This document shows positions 51,320-59,374 of a stretch of 64,000 nucleotides of DNA, piece by piece; the stretch's first letter is position 1; each line of letters opens with the position of its first letter. The notes under the pieces were generated by a model. It was not told the origin of the DNA. It saw nothing but the letters and a program-made list of their open reading frames with translations, and did no database searches. The stretch covers positions 1-64,000 of the forward strand of contig JAJZDX010000006.1 in assembly GCA_021805865.1 (NCBI GenBank), in the 5' to 3' direction. This stretch comes from Pseudomonadota bacterium (GTDB taxonomy: Bacteria; Pseudomonadota; Gammaproteobacteria; Steroidobacterales; Steroidobacteraceae). A program made the position numbers and the translations under genes.

Positions 51320-51341
51320 AAATAGAGCAGAAGTTCTATTT
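51320..51341. promoter_or_regulatory. Operator of the TAGA-N8-TCTA family, site 6
   Basis: AAATAGA at 51320-51326 and TCTATTT at 51335-51341 form a perfect 7-bp dyad around 8 bases, the longest of the set. It lies between the divergent SnoaL-like gene and the GMC-cofCED operon and could control both. Confidence 0.7.
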
Positions 51342-51579
51342 ATAAGACGAACGCGATGCTGCGTCAACGGATGCGTGCTCCGCAGGGAGCCGGTGCTCAC
51401 AGCAGGATCCGGCTGAGCCTGTCGCAGGCCGTCAGCGGCTGCAATTATTTGAAAAAAAAGATGAAATGGCTGGTTTTAGGCATTCTGCCCATGGCCGGCG
51501 GAGACCCGGATCACATCTGGGCGGAGCGGTGGATCATACGCCTGATTCCCGGGTAAAAAAATTAAAATACAGATATTGA

Positions 51580-51771
51580 ATGGCGTTGATTGCAGCGATT
51601 ATCATGGCCGTCAGCGGGTGTGTCGGGGCTGCTTGCGGTCTGTTCGACGTGCCTGTTCGGGTCTCTCACGCGGGTGGGGCCGGCTGCGGCGAGGGGCGCT
51701 TCGCGGCGGGCTCGGGCCTGCGGCACGGGTGTGTCCGCCGTTTCATGAACCGATTACGGTGCGGGGGTTGA
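51580..51771 (+). CDS. Possible small lipoprotein or leader ORF before the GMC gene
   Basis: A 63-codon frame starting ATG 51580 with MALIAAIIMAVSGCVGAACG, which looks like a short lipobox signal (AVSGC). Its TGA overlaps the GMC ATG by one base (TGATG), a typical coupling arrangement. The remainder is Arg/Gly-rich and resembles no family I know. It may be a real small subunit, a translated leader, or chance. The preceding 51342-51579 holds nothing else recognisable. Confidence 0.3.
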   Translation: MALIAAIIMAVSGCVGAACGLFDVPVRVSHAGGAGCGEGRFAAGSGLRHGCVRRFMNRLRCGG

Positions 51772-53441
51772 TGATGTCGAAGAACCAGTTCGATGCGATC
51801 GTGGTCGGCTCGGGGGCGAGCGGTGGCTGGGCGGTGAAGGAGCTGACGGAGCGGGGTCTGCGCGTGCTGCTGCTCGAGGCCGGGCCGGCTTACGGCAACG
51901 AGGCCTACGCGCATCTCGATGCGCCGAAAAAGCCGAGCCGGTGGGCGTCACTGCCGCGGTTGCGGGCCGCGATGAGCGGCCAGCACGTGCAGGCGCAGAC
52001 CATGTTCTTCAACGAGGACATCCGCTTTCTGTTCGTCAACGATCGGCAGAACCCCTATAGTTGCGAGCCCGGCTCGTCGTATCTGTGGGTGCGCGGCCGC
52101 CAGCTGGGCGGCCGCTTCCTCAGCTTCGGCCGGGTGTTGCCGCGCATGTCGGATTACGATTTCAAGGCCGCAAGCCGCGATGGGGTTGGAGAGGACTGGC
52201 CGGTGAGTTACGCCGACCTCGAGCCGTACTACGACCGGGTGGAGGAATTTCTGGGAATCGTCGGGGAGGCGAGCGACATCGCGAATGTCCCGAACGGCCG
52301 ATTCATCGCGCAGGCGGGGCTTACCCGCTGGGAGCGCACCTTCCGGGAGAAAGTGCAGTCCCGCTGGCCGGAGCGCAAAATCACACCCTGGCGCTACCTG
52401 GCCTCGCGTGCCTACCAGGACCATGTACCGATCACGATCCTCGCCGGCAAACAGACCGGCCGCCTGGAGATTCGTACCGATTCGGTCGTCAAACAGGTCC
52501 TGATCGACAGGCAGACCGGACGGGCGAGCGGCGTCTCCTACATCGATGCACGCACCAGGCAGGCGCACGAGGCGTCGGCCGACGTCGTGGTGCTCTGCGC
52601 CTCGACCATTGAATCCGTGCGATTGCTGCTGAATTCCGCGTGCGAAGGCCATCCGAACGGCCTCGGCAATTCCTCCGGTGTGCTCGGCCGCTATTTCATG
52701 GACCAGTGCTGGGCGATCGCTTTCGGCGCGGTGCCCGGGGAAAGCGGCTGGGAGGTGGTCGATCAGGGTTACGGTGACTCGGTGAGCCGCAACCCCGGCG
52801 GAATCTACATCCCGCGGTTCCAGAACCTCGATCGCGTGACGCATCCGCAGTTCAAGCGCGGCTTCAACATCCAGGGCGCGATCGGGCGCTTTCCGGTTCC
52901 GCAGGGCGCCCCTCCCCTGTATGGCTTCACTGCGCAGGGCGAGATGCTGCCTCAGTACGACAATCGCATCGGTGTCAATCGATCGCGCAGAGACGCGTGG
53001 GGGATCCCGATTGCGCACATCCGCTGTCTGCCCGGAGACAATGAGCTGAAGATGCTGCAGACCGAAATGCAGATCCTGAAGGAACTGGTGGCGCTCAACG
53101 GGTTCGAGATCGAATTCGCCGGCAGCCTGCTCGGGATCGATGACCCGCAACATCTGATGCCGCACTCCGACTGGCTGACGCGTTTCCTGTTCCGTCGCTC
53201 CTATCGCAAGACCCTGGGCCTGGGCGCGGCCATTCACGAGTGCGGCGGTGCGCGCATGGGCTCGGATCCCGGAAAATCGGTGCTGAATCCGTTCAATCAG
53301 ATGTGGGATGTCCAAAATGTCTTCGTCACCGATCCGAGCAGCTTCGTGAGTAACGGGACCTGTGGCCCGACGCTCACCGCGATGGCACTGACCGTCAGGG
53401 CATGCGAGTACATCGGCAAAGAACTCGGTAAGAGCCTCTGA
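51771..53441 (+). CDS. GMC-family flavoprotein, candidate C-glycoside 3-oxidase
   Basis: A 556-residue FAD oxidoreductase. FAD binding: DAIVVGSGASGGWAVKELTE near the N-terminus and the GMC signature region YLWVRGRQLGGRF; C-terminal HECGGARMG and SNGTCGPTLTAMALTVRA carry the catalytic-site region, with Gly where many relatives have Asn before PTLT. Bacterial GMC enzymes of this branch oxidise the C3 hydroxyl of sugars; CarA/C-glycoside 3-oxidases make the 3-keto C-glycosides that CGD complexes cleave. Direct linkage to cofC, cofE and cofD (59 bases downstream) in one operon is unusual. Start ATG 51771, with an adjacent second ATG, follows GCGGGGG. Confidence 0.88.
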   Translation: MMSKNQFDAIVVGSGASGGWAVKELTERGLRVLLLEAGPAYGNEAYAHLDAPKKPSRWASLPRLRAAMSGQHVQAQTMFFNEDIRFLFVNDRQNPYSCEPGSSYLWVRGRQLGGRFLSFGRVLPRMSDYDFKAASRDGVGEDWPVSYADLEPYYDRVEEFLGIVGEASDIANVPNGRFIAQAGLTRWERTFREKVQSRWPERKITPWRYLASRAYQDHVPITILAGKQTGRLEIRTDSVVKQVLIDRQTGRASGVSYIDARTRQAHEASADVVVLCASTIESVRLLLNSACEGHPNGLGNSSGVLGRYFMDQCWAIAFGAVPGESGWEVVDQGYGDSVSRNPGGIYIPRFQNLDRVTHPQFKRGFNIQGAIGRFPVPQGAPPLYGFTAQGEMLPQYDNRIGVNRSRRDAWGIPIAHIRCLPGDNELKMLQTEMQILKELVALNGFEIEFAGSLLGIDDPQHLMPHSDWLTRFLFRRSYRKTLGLGAAIHECGGARMGSDPGKSVLNPFNQMWDVQNVFVTDPSSFVSNGTCGPTLTAMALTVRACEYIGKELGKSL

Positions 53442-53499
53442 ACAGACTGGGCCGACCGTGCGATGCGCGACCAGCGCTTCCCGGCGGGCGGGAGTTCCC

Positions 53500-54111
53500 A
53501 TGGGCGCCTCATCGCTGAACTGTGCGGCCATCATCGCGGTGAAGCGCCGCTCGCGCGGCAAGAGTCACTTGGCCGACTGCCTGTCGGCGGAGCAGCGAGT
53601 CGAGCTGATCCGCGCCATGCTCGAGCGGGTGATCGAGGCGGCCCAGGGCGCCGCGACGATCAACCGGACGCTGGTGGTCAGCCCGGAGCGTGACACTCTC
53701 GCTGCGCGGATTCCGCTGCTGATCGACGGCGGCGAGGGGTTGAACCAGGCGTTCGAGCTGGCTCGCTGCGCACTGCGCGAGCGTGGGGTGCGTCGGATGC
53801 TGGCGTTGCCCGCGGACCTGCCCGGCGTACGCTCGGCGGACCTCGATGCGCTGGTGTGCGCCGCCGGCGACGGGGTCGCGATCGCCGCGGATCGTCGCGG
53901 CAGCGGCACGAATGCCCTCGTCTGCCCGGTCCATCTGCCCCTGACGTTCCATTTCGGCCTCGACAGCCGCCGCCTGCATGTCGAGGAGGCGAGGAAGCTG
54001 GGGATCGAGCCGGTCATCGTCTCGCGTCCGGGTCTGGATTTCGACGTCGATCTGCCGGCGGATCTCGTGCGTTTGAGGCATCTGCACGGTACCCTGTCTC
54101 CCGCAATCTAG
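53500..54111 (+). CDS. cofC: CofC: 2-phospho-L-lactate (or related) guanylyltransferase
   Basis: A 203-residue nucleotidyltransferase of the F420 pathway, activating phospholactate, phosphoenolpyruvate or 3-phosphoglycerate with GTP. The fold landmarks are IIAVKRRSRGKSHLADCLS (nucleotide-binding loop), RRMLALPADLPGVRSADLDAL and GSGTNALVCPVHLPLTFHFG, ending DFDVDLPADLVRL. ATG 53500 has GGGAG upstream. The sequence does not tell me which three-carbon acid it prefers. It begins the cofC-cofE-cofD segment, with the GMC gene 58 bases before. Confidence 0.92.
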   Translation: MGASSLNCAAIIAVKRRSRGKSHLADCLSAEQRVELIRAMLERVIEAAQGAATINRTLVVSPERDTLAARIPLLIDGGEGLNQAFELARCALRERGVRRMLALPADLPGVRSADLDALVCAAGDGVAIAADRRGSGTNALVCPVHLPLTFHFGLDSRRLHVEEARKLGIEPVIVSRPGLDFDVDLPADLVRLRHLHGTLSPAI

Positions 54112-54151
54112 TGCAAGCCTCAAGCCCCGTCAGGCCCCCGATGAGATCCCT

Positions 54152-54928
54152 ATGCCGGTGAAGTTTGATCAGCTCGTGCTGCGCGCATTGCCCGGAATTC
54201 CCTCGATCCGCGCCGGCGATGATCTCGGCGAGATTACCTGGGAGGCGCTGCGGCGGATGCCGCTCGAGCTGCTCCCGGGGGACATCCTGGTGTTCGCCCA
54301 GAAGGTAGTCTCCAAGGCCGAGGGCCGGTTCGTCGACCTGCGCACCGTGACGCCCGGCGAACGGGCCGAGCGGCTTGCGCGGCAGACGGACAAGGATCCC
54401 CGGATCGTCGAGGTCATCCTGTCGGAGACGCGCCGCGTCGTGCGCGCCGTGCCGGGGGTCCTGATCGTGGAGCACCGGCTGGGTTGGGTGATGGCCAACG
54501 CCGGCGTCGATCAGTCGAACGTCGTGGCCGCTAACGACGGCTCGTACGCTTTGTTGCTGCCGGCCGATCCGGATGCCAGCGCCGAGCGGTTGCGCGCGCA
54601 GCTCGCGGACCGCAGCGGGGTGTGTCTGGGTGTGATCATCAACGACAGCTTCGGCCGACCGTGGCGGGTCGGTACCACCGGGGTGGCGATCGGTTGCGCC
54701 GGGCTGCCGGCCGTGCTCGACCTGCGCGGTCAGCCGGATTGGGACGGACGGACCCTGCGCGCGACGGTCATCGGGCATGCCGACGAGATCGCGGCGGCCG
54801 CATCACTCGTCATGGGCCAGGCGGCTGAAGGCCAGCCGATCGTGCTCGTGCGGGGCGTGGTGACGAGCGCACCGGCGGCGTCGGCCCGGGCACTCATTCG
54901 AAGTGAGGCGGAGGACCTGTTTCGATGA
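54152..54928 (+). CDS. cofE: CofE: F420-0:gamma-glutamyl ligase
   Basis: A 258-residue ligase that adds gamma-linked glutamates to F420-0 with GTP. Landmarks are PGDILVFAQKVVSKAEGRFVD, RVVRAVPGVLIVEHRLGWVM, NAGVDQSNV, and INDSFGRPWRVGTTGVAIG. It is the short single-domain form and lacks the C-terminal nitroreductase-like domain of mycobacterial FbiB, so another enzyme must reduce dehydro-F420 if PEP is the precursor. Its TGA overlaps the cofD ATG by four bases. Only 40 bases separate it from cofC. Confidence 0.95.
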   Translation: MPVKFDQLVLRALPGIPSIRAGDDLGEITWEALRRMPLELLPGDILVFAQKVVSKAEGRFVDLRTVTPGERAERLARQTDKDPRIVEVILSETRRVVRAVPGVLIVEHRLGWVMANAGVDQSNVVAANDGSYALLLPADPDASAERLRAQLADRSGVCLGVIINDSFGRPWRVGTTGVAIGCAGLPAVLDLRGQPDWDGRTLRATVIGHADEIAAAASLVMGQAAEGQPIVLVRGVVTSAPAASARALIRSEAEDLFR

Positions 54929-55926
54929 ACTCCCGTGTGGTTGCCCTCAGCGGCGGCGTTGGCGGCGCGAAGCTGGTCCAGGGGCTGAGCCAACTGCTCG
55001 ACGGTGCCGCCCTGACAGCGATCGTCAATACCGGCGATGACTTCGAGCACCTCGGATTGCGCATCAGTCCGGATATCGATTCAGTGGTGTATGCACTCGC
55101 CGGACTCGACGATCCCGAGCGCGGTTGGGGTCGATGCGGGGAGTCATGGACCTTTATGGCCGCGCTGAAGGCCCTGGGGGGTCCGACCTGGTTCGCATTG
55201 GGCGACGGCGATCTCGCCCTGCACGTCGAACGGACGCGCCGCATGGCCGAAGGCGCGACGCTCGGTGAGGTGACGCAGCAACTGGCCCGCGCCCTGGGTG
55301 TACGGGCACGGGTCGTGCCGATGAGCGACGATCCGGTTCGCACCCGCGTGATCACCGATGAAGGTGAGCTCGGATTTCAGGACTATTTTGTGAACAGGCG
55401 ATGTGCACCGCGCATCCGATCGCTGCGCTTCGAGGGGGCGGACCGGGCCCGCGCGCACCCGGAAGCCCTCGAGGCATTGAGCGCGCCGGACCTGCGTCTG
55501 GTCATCGTGTGCCCCTCCAATCCGTTCGTCAGCATCGAGCCGATTCTGGCCGTGCCGGGCATGCGGGCGGCGCTCGAATCCGCCCGCGCACCGGTCATCG
55601 CCGTCACGCCGATCATCGGCGGTCGGGCGGTCAAGGGTCCGGCGGCGAAAATGCTCGCTGAATTGGGCCTTGCAGTCAGTGCCCGCGCGGTGGCGCGTCA
55701 CTACTCCGGGCTGATCGACGCGTTTGTCCTCGATCGGATCGATGAGCAGGAACCGGCGGCCGACGCTCCCGCCGGCATGCGCCTGGTGTATGCCGATACG
55801 CTCATGCGCGATCGCGACGACCGACGACGACTGGCTGCCGAGGTGCTCTCGCTCGCGGAACCTCTGGCGACCGAGGCCGTCAGCGCCCACACGCACGGCG
55901 CCCGCAGGCCCGACCCGCGCCGCTGA
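54925..55926 (+). CDS. cofD: CofD: 2-phospho-L-lactate transferase (F420-0 synthesis)
   Basis: A 333-residue transferase joining F0 to the guanylylated three-carbon acid from CofC. It begins VVALSGGVGGAKLVQGLSQL, then IVNTGDDFEHLGLRISPDID, TLGEVTQQLARALGVRARV, IVCPSNPFVSIEPILAVPG and VIAVTPIIGGRAVKGPAAKM, all standard CofD motifs. The ATGA overlap with cofE implies coupled translation. With fbiC elsewhere in the island, every dedicated F420 enzyme is present. The DNA downstream falls into relics, so this is the end of the operon. Confidence 0.95.
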   Translation: MNSRVVALSGGVGGAKLVQGLSQLLDGAALTAIVNTGDDFEHLGLRISPDIDSVVYALAGLDDPERGWGRCGESWTFMAALKALGGPTWFALGDGDLALHVERTRRMAEGATLGEVTQQLARALGVRARVVPMSDDPVRTRVITDEGELGFQDYFVNRRCAPRIRSLRFEGADRARAHPEALEALSAPDLRLVIVCPSNPFVSIEPILAVPGMRAALESARAPVIAVTPIIGGRAVKGPAAKMLAELGLAVSARAVARHYSGLIDAFVLDRIDEQEPAADAPAGMRLVYADTLMRDRDDRRRLAAEVLSLAEPLATEAVSAHTHGARRPDPRR

Positions 55927-55996
55927 GCGCGGCAAACCGTATCCCGCGCCACCGTAGAGGTGAGCGGGGCTGGGCGATGGCATCGACTTTCCCGCC

Positions 55997-56401
55997 TCAG
56001 CGCGCAGGCTCTGAAGCTGGGGCTGCGGCAGGCAACAGCACCTCCAGGGCATGCCGCGCCACCGCCTGCAGTGTCCGGCGGTCGGCGCCCGCCTTTGCCT
56101 GGATGCGCAGGCCTGCAATGAGCGCAAGCAGACTCTGGGCCAGCACGTCGGCATCGGTATCGAGCCCGATCGCACCTTCCTGCTGAGTCTGCGCGATCGC
56201 CGCGCGCAGCACGTCACCGATCTGCGCCAGACCGCGCCGGAGCTCGCCGGCGATCCGCCAGTCGCGTGCGGCGAGCTCGGCGGCACAATTGACCAACAGG
56301 GATCCCCGGCCGTCGTTCGTGCGCAACGTGCACTGTGCGTTGATGACCACGGTGTCCGACGGGGCCACTGCGGGTAGCCCCAGGGCGAGCTGGCTGTGCA
56401 T
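55997..56401 (-). pseudogene. TetR-family regulator relic (C-terminal domain only)
   Basis: About 120 codons resemble the ligand-binding half of TetR proteins: SLLVNCAAELAARDWRIAGE, LAQIGDVLRAAIAQTQQEGA and ADVLAQSLLALIAGLRIQAK. No helix-turn-helix can be found upstream; instead a repeated sequence begins at once (56416). The 5' part was probably removed by an insertion or recombination event. It is not a working repressor of the cof genes. Confidence 0.7.
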
Positions 56402-56415
56402 GCCCGCCAGCAGAA

Positions 56416-56518
56416 ACCGGACAGGTGCTGGTGCGCAACCTCATGGTAAAAAAGCTCGAAAGATCCGCTACTTGCCCTCTGCCGTGCCAAAATACCGGAC
56501 AGGTATTGGTTCGCACCC
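56416..56518. repeat. Two imperfect 25-bp direct repeats, 78 bp apart
   Basis: ACCGGACAGGTGCTGGTGCG at 56416 onward and ACCGGACAGGTATTGGTTCG at 56494 onward; similarity continues for about 30 bases more (GGTAAAAAAG versus GCGATAAAAA, then GATC). Repeated blocks of this kind stand at the ends of IS21-like and some other insertion sequences. No transposase remains nearby. The rest of 56402-56753 shows no gene. Confidence 0.5.
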
Positions 56519-56753
56519 CTGGCGATAAAAACCCCCGGATCTCAGCCACGGGAAGGGGCTATGTCCGGAGGTCTGAAATTAAAGGCGCGCGCATGAGGCA
56601 GAGGGCGTTTCGCCGCAAATTCGGGCGAAACAGTCAGCGGCGGATACGTGAGCGGCTTGGCCGCTACGCAAGTTGCTCCGAGTTGTTTCGCAATGATATT
56701 CCCGCTGTTTTCGTCGGTTCATCGCCGGTCGCACAGGTCGTCTGCTTTGTGGA

Positions 56754-58100
56754 TCACGGGATGAGATTGCGCAGTGCCGGGGTGGAGATATCATCGATGT
56801 GGCGAAACGCGGGGGAGATCCTCTCGATCTGGTCCGCAGGCACGTCGTATTGCTCGAAATAGACCTTCCACTCGCGCACGGTTTGCCAGATTCTTGCAAT
56901 GCTCTGGGCAGCCAACTGCGCTGATAACGTAAACATCTCGCGCCCGGCGAAAGCGTTGTCTAAAGTGGCGTTCCTGCCCTCTGGTCCGATTCCCAGATGC
57001 AGGCGTCGTTCCGATGCCAAGGTCGCCCGTGGCATGACATCATAGACCGGGCTCAGTCTCCATCCCGGAAGGCGTGGGTCCCAGACAAAGCCGTGATTGC
57101 GCAGGTGATCGTCGTCATTGGTGACGAAGATGTTGAAGAGCATGCGCTCGAATAGCTCGCGGTTGTTTTCCCGGATGACGATGGGATGACAGTACCGTCG
57201 GATGGCCTGAGCCAAGTCGCCATAAGACTTCGTGGGGGATTCCGTTGCAGTACATGCGAGGAGCGTCAGGCCGCTGACGAATCCGAGACGCTTCTCCACC
57301 TGTCCCGCCGCAGGCGCTGTGCTCAAGAGGTCCTCGGGCAGTTGAGCGTCCCGACCCGGCTCGGCCCAGTATCTGTCGAATCGCCGGATCAGCATCACAG
57401 TCCGCGCGCCGAGGCTGATTGACCTGACTGGCGGGACCGTGAGGCCTGCGGCCGCTGCCAATCGCAGGGTGGCAGTTTCGACGACAGGAATGTTGATCGT
57501 ATCTTGTTGACTAGGGAACTTTGCGAGCCATAACACCTGTTCGTTGTCACGAACCGTCGCCTTGGGGCGGGCTCCGCCCAGAGGGCTCCCTTCTGCGAGA
57601 ATCTCCTCCAGATTTGCAGGGACGGGCATCCCCTCGTCAATACGCTGCGCGGCGTCCATCAAGTACTGCAGATTGTCCAAGGTGCCGTAGCCCAACGTGG
57701 GTACGGCTTCTCGCGAAGGACGAATGTCGAGCGCACCCACCCGCTGACTGCCTGCGTGGAGCAGATATACGGATTCCGGGAGGCTGTTTGCGGGTACCTT
57801 GAGGCGAGATTCGATTACCCGCCGTCCCCAGGCATCCGGTGCGCTATCGCGGATTCCGCCGAAGAACGGGCGATTGTTCGGCGGAAAGAGAGCTTTGCCG
57901 CGGACGGCGCTCTTGTCGCGAATGCTCAGGCTCACCGGGTCGATCTCCAGAGCGCCCGGGCGATCCAGGTATCGCAATCCGTAGGCGAAGGTCGAGGCCA
58001 GTAGCCTCACCCCGTCTTCGGTCAGAGTGAGTTGACCGCAGGGCATCCACTCAGCATCGAGGTATGCGAAGACAAACAGCTTCTCGTCTTTCACGGCCAT
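56754..58100 (-). CDS. hipA: HipA-family serine/threonine kinase toxin
   Basis: A 448-residue HipA-like kinase. The N-terminal domain has FAYGLRYLDRPGALEIDPVS; the ATP-binding glycine/lysine region reads EGSPLGGARPKATVRDN; the catalytic Asp lies in NIFVTNDDDHLRNHGFVWD and the metal-binding Asp in RLSPVYDVMPR. Length and motif order match family members. It phosphorylates a translation target (Glu-tRNA synthetase in E. coli) and causes growth arrest unless held by HipB. The hipB stop is two bases from the hipA start, a normal hipBA operon. All catalytic residues look intact. Confidence 0.9.
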   Translation of the reverse strand: MAVKDEKLFVFAYLDAEWMPCGQLTLTEDGVRLLASTFAYGLRYLDRPGALEIDPVSLSIRDKSAVRGKALFPPNNRPFFGGIRDSAPDAWGRRVIESRLKVPANSLPESVYLLHAGSQRVGALDIRPSREAVPTLGYGTLDNLQYLMDAAQRIDEGMPVPANLEEILAEGSPLGGARPKATVRDNEQVLWLAKFPSQQDTINIPVVETATLRLAAAAGLTVPPVRSISLGARTVMLIRRFDRYWAEPGRDAQLPEDLLSTAPAAGQVEKRLGFVSGLTLLACTATESPTKSYGDLAQAIRRYCHPIVIRENNRELFERMLFNIFVTNDDDHLRNHGFVWDPRLPGWRLSPVYDVMPRATLASERRLHLGIGPEGRNATLDNAFAGREMFTLSAQLAAQSIARIWQTVREWKVYFEQYDVPADQIERISPAFRHIDDISTPALRNLIP

Positions 58101-58102
58101 CG

Positions 58103-58444
58103 CTAGAAGTCGATCTCGTCCAATTCACGCTTGGAGAGATCCCTGACACGCCGACGCTGTTCTCGAGCAGCGAGTGCGGCCAGAGCAGGATCCGTTTCGG
58201 CCAGGAGATCGAGCAGCGTCTTACCGGGTACGATGGCATCGAGATAGCGCAGGACCTGGCCTATTGCCACTCCAGGATCGCCTTTCTCCAGCCGATATGC
58301 GGTGTTGCGCGAGAGCCCGGCGCGCAGCGCGGCCTGCTCTTGCTTCATGCCCCGAGCGATGCGCAGGCGCGCGAGCGCCGTACCCAGCTTTCTTGCCTCA
58401 GAAGCCAGGCTTGCGGGCAAGGCCGCGGATTGGGTGACCTTCAC
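58103..58444 (-). CDS. hipB: HipB-family antitoxin/repressor
   Basis: A 113-residue protein with an Xre-type helix-turn-helix (LGTALARLRIARGMKQEQAA, LRAGLSRNTAYRLEKGDPG) in the middle and a charged C-terminal tail (REQRRRVRDLSKRELDEIDF). It should bind and silence HipA and repress its own operon. The AT-rich repeats just upstream (58445-58585) are its likely operators. It is longer than E. coli HipB (88 residues), mainly through the N-terminal arm and tail. Confidence 0.88.
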   Translation of the reverse strand: MKVTQSAALPASLASEARKLGTALARLRIARGMKQEQAALRAGLSRNTAYRLEKGDPGVAIGQVLRYLDAIVPGKTLLDLLAETDPALAALAAREQRRRVRDLSKRELDEIDF

Positions 58445-58585
58445 GATCGTTAGATCACTCGCTAGAGCTTTATTACGCTATTAATCAATCAAAATTCTGA
58501 TCGATAGCGCCTGTCGAGTCAAGAGAGGATGTGCCGTAAATCGAGCAGAATATTAATAATGAATTACTAATCGATCAATCATAGA
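58445..58585 (-). promoter_or_regulatory. AT-rich promoter/operator region of hipBA
   Basis: A strongly AT-rich patch in GC-rich surroundings containing CTATTAATCAATCA near 58479 and, in opposite orientation, CTATGATTGATCGATTAG ending near 58581. These two related elements about 90 bases apart would suit cooperative HipB binding and looping. The adjoining 58586-59009 holds no gene that I recognise. Confidence 0.45.
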
Positions 58586-59009
58586 GGCTACCAGCTGCCA
58601 CGATTACGCTTTCCGAGCCTCGGCATTGATCGCTGCTGCCGCAAGCGACAGCCAAAGCCCCTGATCCATGTGGATAGGCGCCGAGAGACGCTACCTCCTG
58701 CACTCGCTGCGGCGGACCAGGGTGCGGTACTCCCTCAGCCCCTTTCCGCCCGGGCTGACACCCTGGGATTCGGCGCTGCGGTGAACCTTCGACCGCGAGC
58801 GGCGGCGCACCGTCCATCAGGAAAGGCTGCTTCCCGGCCTGCTCGAGTAGTGGAATGGGAGCGTCTTGGTCGACGCGCACCGTCGGTTGCGTCAGGACTC
58901 GGGACGGCTGAGGGAGGCCTGCGGGAATCGGTCGTGCTCGGCTGTGCTTCGTCGTGCCAATCGCAGTGGGGCATCCATTGATGCAAGTTATTGAATATGA
59001 AGCTTATCT

Positions 59010-59071
59010 TGGCCGGAGCAGCGAGCTCATACTGCCGGGGTCGAGGGTTCGAGTCCCTCCCTTTCCACCCA
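59010..59071 (+). pseudogene. 3' fragment of a tRNA gene (attachment-site-like)
   Basis: GAGGGTTCGAGTCCCTC is a perfect T-arm, followed by CCTTTCCA, the 3' acceptor strand and discriminator. Upstream, AGCAGCGAGCTCATAC resembles a D-stem/anticodon region with CAT, but the anticodon stem no longer pairs and no 5' acceptor strand (GGAAAGG) is found. A tRNA 3' end without its 5' half is the usual scar of tRNA-targeted integration. Translations of its reverse strand give the well-known spurious GRDSNPRP peptide. Confidence 0.5.
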
Positions 59072-59102
59072 GATTGCTTTTCCGACTGCATGTCTCCTGG
59101 CT

Positions 59103-59225
59103 TCAGATGCCTGGAAGTTCGCCGGCATCGTCATTGTCGATGACGAGCGAGTAGCTTGTGCTCCGGCCCCCACGTGGGCCTTTGCGCAGCGCGCCACGCG
59201 CCACCAGATCCAAAATGTCGCGGTA
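59103..59225 (-). pseudogene. C-terminal fragment of a Fic-family protein (winged helix)
   Basis: Forty codons read YRDILDLVARGALRKGPRGG then RSTSYSLVIDND up to a TGA. This matches the winged-helix end of large Fic/DOC AMP-transferases (DIQDLV-KG-L---GRSTRYEL). A stop or frameshift lies directly upstream and the Fic core is absent. It belongs to the mobile-element debris between hipBA and traT. The stretch 59226-59374 shows nothing further. Confidence 0.5.
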
Positions 59226-59374
59226 TGCCGATTACCGAACATTGGGTGAGCTTGGTGCGCGTACCGGCCATGGCGGACAGCTGATCCGCCCGCCCGCCCC
59301 CTGTTGAAGCGCCGGTTAGGCTACCTGTCGCTGTGAGCGGGCCGAGGCTCCACCAGATCCCCGGCCGCTGCTCG

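Noticed and set aside
51948-53561. 537-codon open frame on the minus strand
   Set aside because: Antisense to the GMC gene. Composition and lack of motifs mark it as a shadow.
55997-56401. TetR-like frame as a regulator of the cof genes
   Set aside because: The helix-turn-helix is missing, so it cannot bind DNA as a normal TetR. It was kept only as a relic.
58735-59091. Minus-strand frame containing GWKGRDSNPRP
   Set aside because: This peptide is the typical spurious translation of the antisense of a tRNA T-arm and acceptor end, not a protein.
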